Part shown: positions 1-5,864 of the stretch, piece after piece
Numbering within the stretch: the first letter of the stretch is position 1
Layout of the letters: each line of letters starts with the position of its first letter
Origin: JAAYUD01 sp036846645
Lineage (GTDB): Bacteria > Bacteroidota > Bacteroidia > Bacteroidales > Bacteroidaceae
Direction: 5' to 3'
Assembly: GCA_036846645.1 (NCBI GenBank)
Contig: DAIUBN010000142.1
Span: 1-7,822, forward strand
Length of the DNA stretch: 7,822 nucleotides
The notes under the pieces: model-generated
Database searches by the model: none
What the model saw: only the letters and a program-made list of their open reading frames with translations
What the model was told of the DNA's origin: nothing
Position numbers and translations under genes: made by a program

Positions 1-376
1 TTTCGATAATAGGAAGAACGATAATCGCAAGAAGAAAAATAATAAGCAGCGTCCTGCCGGTCAAGGTAATCAACCTAGACCTAATAATGGTGGGGAGAAC
101 AGATCACCTCGTGAAAATAGGGAAGGTGGCAACAGACCACAACAAGGAGAAGGACGACAGCAACAGGGCAATCGTCAGCCGCAAGAAGGTGGAGGCCGTC
201 CTCAAAATAGGAGAAATAATTATCCTCGGCGTAACAATGGCGAAGGAGAGAATGCTCAACGTCCAAGACCTCAGCGCCAGCAGCAATCTGGTCAACAGCA
301 GTCTGGTCAGCAACAGAATAATAATTCGCAGCCGCAAAACCAAAATCAGGGGAATGAGAAGAGTTCTGATAAATAG
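1..376 (+). CDS. C-terminal tail of a protein entering from the left (probable PSP1-domain/RicT-like protein), partial
   Basis: An open frame runs from the left edge (first full codon at 2-4) to TAG at 374-376, giving 124 residues. The visible part is entirely low-complexity: basic and polar, dominated by Gln, Asn, Arg, Gly and Pro, starting FDNRKNDNRKKK and ending NEKSSDK. It shows no folded domain, signal peptide or membrane segment and is probably disordered, like RG/QN-rich nucleic-acid-binding tails. Identification rests on context. In Bacteroides-type genomes the gene just before gldH is commonly a PSP1-domain protein (RicT/YaaT family) with a tail of this kind, and RicT-type proteins in Bacillus affect RNA processing. 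The domain itself is outside the window, so the name is an inference; that this frame is coding is well supported by its uninterrupted, biased composition. Its last 23 bases overlap the start of gldH. It does not appear among ordinary start-to-stop ORFs because its start lies off the window. Confidence 0.62.
   Translation, partial: FDNRKNDNRKKKNNKQRPAGQGNQPRPNNGGENRSPRENREGGNRPQQGEGRQQQGNRQPQEGGGRPQNRRNNYPRRNNGEGENAQRPRPQRQQQSGQQQSGQQQNNNSQPQNQNQGNEKSSDK
287..316 (+). repeat. Tandem 15-bp coding repeat (SGQQQ x2)
   Basis: Two adjacent 15-base units, 287-301 and 302-316, differ only at synonymous positions and encode SGQQQ twice in the tail of the upstream gene. The preceding codons encode QRQQQ, a possible third degenerate unit. 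The unit is a multiple of three, so copy changes would alter tail length without breaking the frame. Confidence 0.75.
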
Positions 377-833
377 TGTTCTTTGTTTGCTGTTGGCAAC
401 ATTTTTCTTCGCTTGTCAGGATAGGAGTGGAATGGTCTATCATAAGTATCAGTCGACCGCCGACAGCGGCTGGGCTAAGAAAGATACCCTCAAGCTAGAG
501 GCATTTCCTACAGATAGTGCCTGCGAAGTGACGATGACAGCCGAGGTGCGCAATAATCTTCATTATCCTTATTCAGACTTATATTTGGTAATCAAACAGA
601 ATATTGTCGATTCTATACATTGGCAAACAGACACCGTAAAGTTTGTATTAGCCGATAAGTTGGGTAGATGGACCGGAATAGGTGGTGGCAATTATTATCA
701 GTCTTCTACTTACGTCAGAACGCTGAAGTTGCCTCCCCATCCTATGCATACTATTATTAAGGTATCTCATGGAATGAAAGATAATATATTAAAAGGTATC
801 ACCGATGTGGGCTTTCGTCTGGAGTATCGGTGA
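354..833 (+). CDS. gldH: Gliding motility lipoprotein GldH
   Basis: This 159-residue protein is a predicted lipoprotein. It has a short basic N-terminus (MRR), a hydrophobic stretch at about residues 8-20 and a lipobox ending FFAC with the lipidated Cys at residue 21. The mature part begins near the YHKYQ motif and carries the GldH-type features: W-x-KKDT (about 44-49), a central RNN-x-x-YPYSDLYLVI segment, and a Trp-Thr-Gly-rich patch (RWTGIGGG). Length matches the family (about 155-165). The ATG at 354 is chosen because it places the signal peptide correctly; the open frame continues upstream to 87, but that stretch has no signal character and lies opposite the real frame of the preceding gene. 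The start overlaps the preceding stop by 23 bases, suggesting translational coupling. GldH is needed for gliding in Flavobacterium; in non-gliding gut Bacteroidales the gene is retained and its role is unclear. Confidence 0.88.
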   Translation: MRRVLINSVLCLLLATFFFACQDRSGMVYHKYQSTADSGWAKKDTLKLEAFPTDSACEVTMTAEVRNNLHYPYSDLYLVIKQNIVDSIHWQTDTVKFVLADKLGRWTGIGGGNYYQSSTYVRTLKLPPHPMHTIIKVSHGMKDNILKGITDVGFRLEYR

Positions 834-839
834 TACCTT
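793..839 (-). terminator. Perfect 14-bp stem, likely Rho-independent terminator of the efflux operon
   Basis: Arms 793-806 and 826-839 are exact inverted repeats (AAGGTATCACCGAT and its complement) around a 19-base loop. On the minus strand the stem is followed by TTAATATATTAT (the right-hand T of the arm plus a U-rich run); on the plus strand it is followed by CTAATCAATG, which has no U-tract. It therefore best fits a terminator for the leftward efflux operon. The stem lies mostly within the last codons of gldH (stop at 831-833) and may also stabilise the gldH 3' end. Seen directly: the dyad and flanking bases. Inferred: its activity. Confidence 0.7.
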
Positions 840-843
840 CTAA

Positions 844-2424
844 TCAATGTTGTCGGGCAGAAACTGTCTGCTCGTCTTTTTTCAATTCTTTCTTCATCAT
901 TCTGCCTAGTACATTCCAATAAGGCATTCGTTTCAGCCCGTTACGTATTGTCGGTACGTCGAACAATAGGAAGAATAGTAGAAAACCCAGTCCTACCAAG
1001 CAGGTCCAACCGAATAGTTGCTTGATACTTATCATCTCGAGCTGTTTGCCGAAGGTGGACAACCGGGCTAGTGGAGTACCGATATACCTTACTATATTGT
1101 CGGCAACATAGTAGCGCATTCCAAATCCATAGAGTGCTGCACCGATAGCGGCTCCCAATCCGGTACGAACAATGCCCACGATAAACAATCCATGAAAGAA
1201 ATGTTCGAAAGGCATGAGTTCTTCCAGATAGATGGTCAGCGCACAGAATACGACGGAGTAGCCGAATCCTTTGAGTAGATTGGGAAAATAGAACTTTTCG
1301 ATATTCACATCGGGCGATACGTAGAAGTACATCAAAATTTGGTAAACCACCAAAGCGGCATAACCGATACTTAGCAGTCTGACGTAGGGCAGATGGAATA
1401 TTCTCATCCAGGCTAGAGTGAACATACATCCTATAACAGTTCCGACAATCACCATCATTGTGAAATAGACTGTATGGAGCGAATCGAAATGAAGTACGCC
1501 TTCTGCCAAAGCATTCTGCAATACGGTAGGAGTGGAGCAAAGCACTTCCGAAACAAAGAATAGAATGAGCAGCGGTACGAGATTCTTGTATTGCCATGCT
1601 TTGGGTGATATGAACGGATGCCGGATGTGGCGCATCCTTCCAATGCAGAAGTAACCCGTGATGAGACTTGCTAGTAGCATATATCTAATCTTCATACTGT
1701 CCCACCAGTTGTAGTACTCTCCATAATTAAATATGTATATCAGTTCTAACAGTAGTGCCGACCAGAGCAAACAACCGAGCCAGTCCATTCCAAATAATGG
1801 AAGTGGCTTCATAAAGTGAAACATCTTGGTCGACGTTACCAATATCAAAATGACGATGAGCAGTAGCCCTATCATAAACAGCTGTACATACTGCCACTGA
1901 AAGAAATAATTGATATAAGTACTCATCACTTCGTTGAGTTGGATGTTGCCCAATACCAATATATATAGGAAGGGGAAGAAGATGCTGAAATCTCGTTCGG
2001 GGGTGAGCCAAAGCTGGATGTTCGACATACATTCGAAAGTTCCCCAAAGTTTGCAGAAGCCCGTAATATAGGCAGCGATACAAAGCACCGGCATCGATGT
2101 GGTATTGATGGCGATAAGATTGCCAAGCAGTATGACGATGGCACAAGTGAGGAGCATTTGCTTGTTCTTGAACCGGAATTTCAATCTGAAGAAGAAAGGG
2201 AAAGGTACATTGATACCAACCAGCGAAAAGAAAAGAATCATCATGATATCTTCTTTTATTAATGGTGTGCTGCCTACCATCTGATTGATAGAACCGACAT
2301 AGACGCAATCCGACAGTTGGAAAACGAAAGCGAAGAACAGATATATCCAAGGGCGCATCCATCTGGGCACGAAGTCCTTGAACAGAGGCATATCTCTCTT
2401 GCCTTGCATGATATTCATCAACAT
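844..2424 (-). CDS. Inner-membrane MFS efflux transporter, EmrB/DHA2-like, 14 TM
   Basis: A 526-residue polytopic membrane protein with about 14 hydrophobic spans (approximately 25-45, 57-77, 88-106, 111-129, 149-169, 177-197, 211-231, 248-262, 280-300, 318-338, 346-367, 381-401, 407-433, 468-488) and a charged cytoplasmic tail. That topology is typical of DHA2 proton-driven drug/H+ antiporters such as EmrB. It follows an EmrA-type adaptor and a TolC-type channel, so it is probably the energy-coupled pump of a tripartite exporter. The usual loop 2-3 motif A (G-x-x-x-D-R-x-G-R-K) is badly degraded here to a basic segment, LKFRFKNKQ, as in divergent Bacteroidota members. The start at 2424 leaves four bases after the adaptor stop, so translation is probably coupled. 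A second candidate start at 2389-2391 (residue 12, MPLFKDF) has a purine-rich AAGGCAAGAGAG leader and could be the true one. Substrate unknown. Confidence 0.85.
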   Translation of the reverse strand: MLMNIMQGKRDMPLFKDFVPRWMRPWIYLFFAFVFQLSDCVYVGSINQMVGSTPLIKEDIMMILFFSLVGINVPFPFFFRLKFRFKNKQMLLTCAIVILLGNLIAINTTSMPVLCIAAYITGFCKLWGTFECMSNIQLWLTPERDFSIFFPFLYILVLGNIQLNEVMSTYINYFFQWQYVQLFMIGLLLIVILILVTSTKMFHFMKPLPLFGMDWLGCLLWSALLLELIYIFNYGEYYNWWDSMKIRYMLLASLITGYFCIGRMRHIRHPFISPKAWQYKNLVPLLILFFVSEVLCSTPTVLQNALAEGVLHFDSLHTVYFTMMVIVGTVIGCMFTLAWMRIFHLPYVRLLSIGYAALVVYQILMYFYVSPDVNIEKFYFPNLLKGFGYSVVFCALTIYLEELMPFEHFFHGLFIVGIVRTGLGAAIGAALYGFGMRYYVADNIVRYIGTPLARLSTFGKQLEMISIKQLFGWTCLVGLGFLLFFLLFDVPTIRNGLKRMPYWNVLGRMMKKELKKDEQTVSARQH

Positions 2425-2428
2425 CGGC

Positions 2429-3463
2429 TTAGTACTTTACTTTGCATTCAACATTCAGTCCGGCACGTAGCTTCTTGATGTCGGCAGCATTATTATCTTT
2501 CAGACTGATACGTACCGGCACTCGCTGTTCTACTTTTACAAAATTACCGGTGGCATTATCTTCGGGCATTGCAGAGTATGAAGCTCCTGTCGCATCAGAT
2601 ATCGACTGTACTTTACCATGATAGACAGTCTTGTCGATGGCGTCGACAGATACCTCTACACTCTGTCCTTCTTTAATATGTCTCATTTGGGTTTCTCGAT
2701 AATTGGCGATCACCCAAACATCTTCATTGTCTACAATATTGGCGAGGGTCTGACCGGGTTGTACCAGTTGTCCTTCGTGAATATCTTTTCTTCCCATCAC
2801 TCCGTCGCAAGTGGCAACAATAACGGTATAAGAAAGATTGAGGCGGGCAAGATTCAAAGCTGCTTGCGCCAGCCGGATACCGGCGGAGCTTTGTCCCAGC
2901 CGTTTAGATTGCTCGTTGGTCACCATCGAAGTGGCTTGTTTCTGTCTCGAAGCCTGCTCGTATCGGGCTTTCGAAGCAATATAAAGGGTACGGGCATTGT
3001 CATATTGCTGCCGGGTCACTGCATCGCGTTTCAGTAATTCGGTGTAACGTTGAAAGTCTCGTTGGGCATTCTCCATTGTCACTTTTGCTTCTTCAATACC
3101 GGCCGATACAACATGTACATTGCTCTGGGCGGTTCTGACTCCTGCCGAGGTAACCGAAGATCCAGATGTGGCGCTGCTCAGATTGGCTTCGGCTTGCGCC
3201 AGTTGAAGTTTGTATTCGCTGTCGTCGATAATGACAAGAGTATCTCCTTTGTGGACCGGCTGATATTCGTCGAAACAAATCTTTTCGATAAATCCCTGTA
3301 CTCTGGTATTGATAGGAGTGACGTTGCGTCTCACTTGGGCGTCGTCGGTAAATTCTGTATCACCGAAGTGAACGAATCTAACACAGATGTAGCCGATAAA
3401 AACCAATAATAGTAATACGATAACAATATTATAGACTCTCTTTATTCTCTTTTTAGTATTCAT
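2429..3463 (-). CDS. Periplasmic adaptor, HlyD/EmrA family membrane-fusion protein
   Basis: A 344-residue adaptor with a single N-terminal membrane anchor (residues 11-30) after a basic cytoplasmic start. TDDAQV at 39-44 corresponds to the conserved EmrA TDDAxV motif. Two lipoyl half-motifs (about 45-85 and 212-243, the latter with GxxGRxxxxxGQLVxPGQ) flank an Ala/Gln/Arg-rich segment at about 83-210 that should form the alpha-helical hairpin docking with the outer-membrane channel. The beta-barrel region contains NATGNFVKVEQRVPVRI (303-319), a close match to the diagnostic EmrA segment. It would link the MFS pump to the TolC-like channel across the periplasm. It lies second in the operon, 13 bases after the channel gene stop and four before the pump start. 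The leader AAAGAAAAATG is A-rich, as is usual for Bacteroidota translation starts. Confidence 0.92.
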   Translation of the reverse strand: MNTKKRIKRVYNIVIVLLLLVFIGYICVRFVHFGDTEFTDDAQVRRNVTPINTRVQGFIEKICFDEYQPVHKGDTLVIIDDSEYKLQLAQAEANLSSATSGSSVTSAGVRTAQSNVHVVSAGIEEAKVTMENAQRDFQRYTELLKRDAVTRQQYDNARTLYIASKARYEQASRQKQATSMVTNEQSKRLGQSSAGIRLAQAALNLARLNLSYTVIVATCDGVMGRKDIHEGQLVQPGQTLANIVDNEDVWVIANYRETQMRHIKEGQSVEVSVDAIDKTVYHGKVQSISDATGASYSAMPEDNATGNFVKVEQRVPVRISLKDNNAADIKKLRAGLNVECKVKY

Positions 3464-3476
3464 TTTTCTTTATCAA

Positions 3477-4808
3477 TTAAAGTGTTCCCGAAATGTATTT
3501 CATTTTATAATAGGCATAGACAATTCCGATGCGGGCATTAACTTCAAGCAATTCGGCTTGTAGTTTCATGTTAGAAGCATCTACCATGTCGGTGATGAGT
3601 GCCAGTTGGTTCAGATACCTGTCATTGATGACACGATAATTCTGCTGTGCCAATTCTACGCTCTTCTGCTGTGTTTTGAGTTCGACGAAAGATTGAAGAT
3701 AATCGGTATATCCTGCCTGAACTTCATTTTCTACTCTCTCGGCTACTACTGCTTGGTTCTCTGTAGACTGTCTTACGGCAAGTTGAGCCTGTTTCACTTT
3801 CTTGTTCGATTTATACAGGGCTCCCAGGTTGTATTTAATTCCTATTCCGATATACCAATAATTAAAGTTCTTATTGACGGAGGGAATATCAATCGTTATC
3901 GGGCCATTAAAATTGTCGGTAGCCACCAAGGATATCTTCGGCAATAGCTCGGAATGTTCTATCTTTTCTTTAGCACGGCTCATGTCGACCATAATAGCAG
4001 CTTGCTTGATAGCTGGAGACGAACTAGTCGCATTGTTTTGCCAATAGGAATGTCCATCTTGTTGGTATACCTTATTAATTAATGTCGTATCTGGTATAAT
4101 GACAGTATCGTGACTCATTCCGATGGTATTGCAAAGCTGATAATTCAGAATGCTGTAACTATCTTGAAGCTTTGTGAGTCCTAGTTTCAAGTTTTCCAAC
4201 TGAAGTTCGTAGCGAGTGATATCGTTTTTTAATGCTACGCCTTGTTGATGTTTGGCTTGTACATTATTAATAAGTCGGTTGGTCAGTTCGATATTCTGCT
4301 CATAAACTTTCATCTGGTTGCTCAACTTGTACATATCTAGATATTGGCCTAGGGCAATGAAACGAAGCTGCTGCCTGTTCTGCTCGATAGACACTTCTGT
4401 CTGCTTCTTCGCAAGTTCTGCCAGATTAATTCCGCTGGTGATGGCCCCACCGGAGTAGACCACTTGAGATGCTTCGACTGCAAAGCTGTTCCCGAAGTGC
4501 GGAAAAGGTGCCGTAGTATAATTAGAAAAGTCGCGGTCGGTGATGAATCCGTTGCCTAGATAGCTTGCCGACAGTTGCGTGTTGATATCGGGCAATTTGT
4601 TCGACTTAGCCGTTTTGATAGCTTCAGAGGCTATTTCTACTCCTGTCTTTTGAGAACGCAAACTTTTATTGTTTGCTTCAATCTGTTCAAATAGTTCGTT
4701 GATGGTCATACTGCGGTTTGCAGCATTTTGTTGTGCATGGACCGAAATGCTCGATGCCAGTAGGAAGGCTACAAAGGTGCACTTTGTCCATCGTTCTTGT
4801 TTCGTCAT
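3477..4808 (-). CDS. TolC-family outer-membrane efflux channel
   Basis: A 443-residue outer membrane factor. It has an N-terminal signal peptide with a basic start, a hydrophobic core at about 10-20 and a probable signal peptidase I site after VHA (residue 25). The mature protein shows the two-fold OMF pattern: long Gln/Lys/Ala-rich helical stretches (about 35-70, 125-235, 270-300, 345-425) between beta segments such as QVVYSGGAI (115-123), a characteristic OEP sequence, and WYIGIGIKYNLGALY in the second half. It would trimerise into an outer-membrane duct with a periplasmic helical barrel that receives the adaptor. Length is normal for the family. It is the first gene of the leftward operon, with a consensus promoter about 32 bases upstream. 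No Cys lies at a lipobox, so it is not one of the lipoprotein NodT-type channels. Confidence 0.92.
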   Translation of the reverse strand: MTKQERWTKCTFVAFLLASSISVHAQQNAANRSMTINELFEQIEANNKSLRSQKTGVEIASEAIKTAKSNKLPDINTQLSASYLGNGFITDRDFSNYTTAPFPHFGNSFAVEASQVVYSGGAITSGINLAELAKKQTEVSIEQNRQQLRFIALGQYLDMYKLSNQMKVYEQNIELTNRLINNVQAKHQQGVALKNDITRYELQLENLKLGLTKLQDSYSILNYQLCNTIGMSHDTVIIPDTTLINKVYQQDGHSYWQNNATSSSPAIKQAAIMVDMSRAKEKIEHSELLPKISLVATDNFNGPITIDIPSVNKNFNYWYIGIGIKYNLGALYKSNKKVKQAQLAVRQSTENQAVVAERVENEVQAGYTDYLQSFVELKTQQKSVELAQQNYRVINDRYLNQLALITDMVDASNMKLQAELLEVNARIGIVYAYYKMKYISGTL

Positions 4809-4839
4809 ATTAATGTTATTATCCTTTTTATTTCGGCTG

Positions 4840-4847
4840 CAAAGTTA
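4840..4847 (-). promoter_or_regulatory. -7 promoter element of the efflux operon
   Basis: The minus strand reads TAACTTTG, a full match to the Bacteroides -7 consensus TAnnTTTG, 31 bases before the TolC start at 4808. The expected -33 TTTG is not clear; only AATG-like bases occur at about the right distance. A weak -33 box fits a promoter that needs an activator, such as the divergent AraC protein. The transcription start would be near 4833. Confidence 0.6.
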
Positions 4848-4855
4848 CGCCGCTT

Positions 4856-4910
4856 TTTTGGTATAGACATTTTCATTAATACGCTGCTAATGTCAAATTT
4901 CGAACCAAAA
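4856..4910. promoter_or_regulatory. Possible operator dyads between divergent efflux and araC promoters
   Basis: GACATT at 4866-4871 is mirrored by AATGTC at 4889-4894, and TTTTGGT at 4856-4862 is mirrored by ACCAAAA at 4904-4910. The two dyads have slightly different centres (4880 and 4883), so they do not form one perfect palindrome. The position, just upstream of both -7 elements, suits an AraC-family site. In AT-rich intergenic DNA such short matches can occur by chance. Confidence 0.3.
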
Positions 4911-4935
4911 GGTATGATTTCAGACTTCTAAACCT

Positions 4936-4943
4936 TATCTTTG
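4936..4943 (+). promoter_or_regulatory. -7 promoter element of the araC-family gene
   Basis: TATCTTTG is an exact match to TAnnTTTG, 40 bases upstream of the ATG at 4984. No good -33 TTTG is present 19-21 bases further up; the nearest T-rich bases are around 4918-4921, too close. The transcript would start near 4950, giving a leader of about 34 bases. Confidence 0.6.
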
Positions 4944-4983
4944 TGTCCGAAAAGGAACATAGACGAAGCGAAATTCACTATTT

Positions 4984-5820
4984 ATGAAGGAAGATAATTA
5001 TACATTTAAAAATGAACAGGTTCAACTTGTCACGACATCTTATATAGAATGGCAGAGTGATGCTTGTGTCTTGAATTACGGTGCTATATTGCTATGCCAG
5101 CAGGGAACGGCTACTATAACCGTCAATTTCAAAACTTGGCAGTTGAAGCCTGATGCTGTTATCACAATGTTTCCTAATGACGTGGTAATGCTTTCTGACG
5201 TTTCTGCCGATTTTGAGGTCTGCGCTTTGCGCTATTCTCCCGAGATGCTTCGTGAAGCCAGTCTACAGTTAGAATCTGTAGTCTACGATTCGTTGAGGAA
5301 AGATCGTTGTCAAACCGATTCTCCTATCCCCAGTGCACTAATCAAACACATGTTTGCCACTCTATCGTTGTATTTCTCTCAAGATGGTGTCACTTGTCTA
5401 CCTCAATTGGTGCTTTTGCAACTAAAAGGTTTCTTCCTTGGATTCTATGATTTCTTGATTCGTCATCGTTCCGAACAAATTGAGATTACCGATTCGCAAC
5501 GCACTTCCGACCTCTTTCAACGTTTCAATGCTCTTATCGAACGTGACTATAAGAAGTCGAGAGATGTTTCTTATTTTGCTTCATTGCTTCACATCACCCC
5601 GAAGCATCTCAATACTATCACTCATAGAGTCACTAATCACTCTTCGAAAATCATTATCGACCATTATACAGTGATGCAACTTAAATTGTTGCTTCGCAAC
5701 TCCAATCAATCTATCAAAGAAATAGCATGGGATTACAATTTTTCCAACTGCTCCTTCTTCTGCCGATATTTTAAACGTCATACAGGAATGACACCTCAGC
5801 AATATCGAAAAACGAAATAA
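4984..5820 (+). CDS. AraC-family transcriptional regulator, probable local control of the efflux operon
   Basis: A 278-residue protein with the usual two-part layout. Residues about 20-80 look like a cupin-type sensing domain (strands around YGAILLCQQGTATITVNF and LKPDAVITMFPND). Residues about 180-275 form the AraC/XylS double helix-turn-helix: the first around DVSYFASLLHITPKHLNTI (194-212) and the second in the SIKEIAWDYNFSNCSFFCRYFKRHTG region (243-268), ending in the signature GMTPQQYR. It is cytoplasmic and should bind DNA next to a promoter. It is divergent from the efflux operon with a 175-base shared gap, so the pump genes are its most likely target; the ligand cannot be read from sequence. 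The ATG at 4984 is the only start giving a complete N-terminal domain, though no clear ribosome-binding site precedes it, as is common in Bacteroidota. Confidence 0.92.
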   Translation: MKEDNYTFKNEQVQLVTTSYIEWQSDACVLNYGAILLCQQGTATITVNFKTWQLKPDAVITMFPNDVVMLSDVSADFEVCALRYSPEMLREASLQLESVVYDSLRKDRCQTDSPIPSALIKHMFATLSLYFSQDGVTCLPQLVLLQLKGFFLGFYDFLIRHRSEQIEITDSQRTSDLFQRFNALIERDYKKSRDVSYFASLLHITPKHLNTITHRVTNHSSKIIIDHYTVMQLKLLLRNSNQSIKEIAWDYNFSNCSFFCRYFKRHTGMTPQQYRKTK

Positions 5821-5864
5821 TATGACTAAAAGTAACAAACTGTGTTTACTGATTGACCAATAAA

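Noticed and set aside
87..353. In-frame upstream extension of gldH to an ATG at 87
   Set aside because: The added 89 residues are the out-of-frame shadow of the Q/N-rich coding tail, would bury the lipoprotein signal peptide internally, and make the protein far longer than the GldH family.
81..443. Minus-strand open frames opposite the Q/N-rich tail and gldH start
   Set aside because: They arise from the repetitive, stop-poor codons on the plus strand and show no domain, promoter or leader of their own.
941..2362. Long alternative minus-strand frames inside the MFS gene
   Set aside because: They overlap a clear 14-TM protein in another frame and have shadow-like Arg/Ser/His/Tyr-rich composition without recognisable motifs.
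2618..3409. Plus-strand frames opposite the adaptor gene
   Set aside because: Antisense to a well-supported EmrA-type gene, with no family resemblance.
4669..4866. Short plus-strand frame crossing the TolC start and promoter
   Set aside because: It is antisense to the signal peptide and promoter of the TolC gene and has no leader or recognisable product.
5831..5850. Hairpin between the convergent AraC and DUF4062 genes as a terminator
   Set aside because: Only five continuous pairs (AGTAA with TTACT), then a bulge and two more pairs, low G+C and no clear U-tract; too weak to call.
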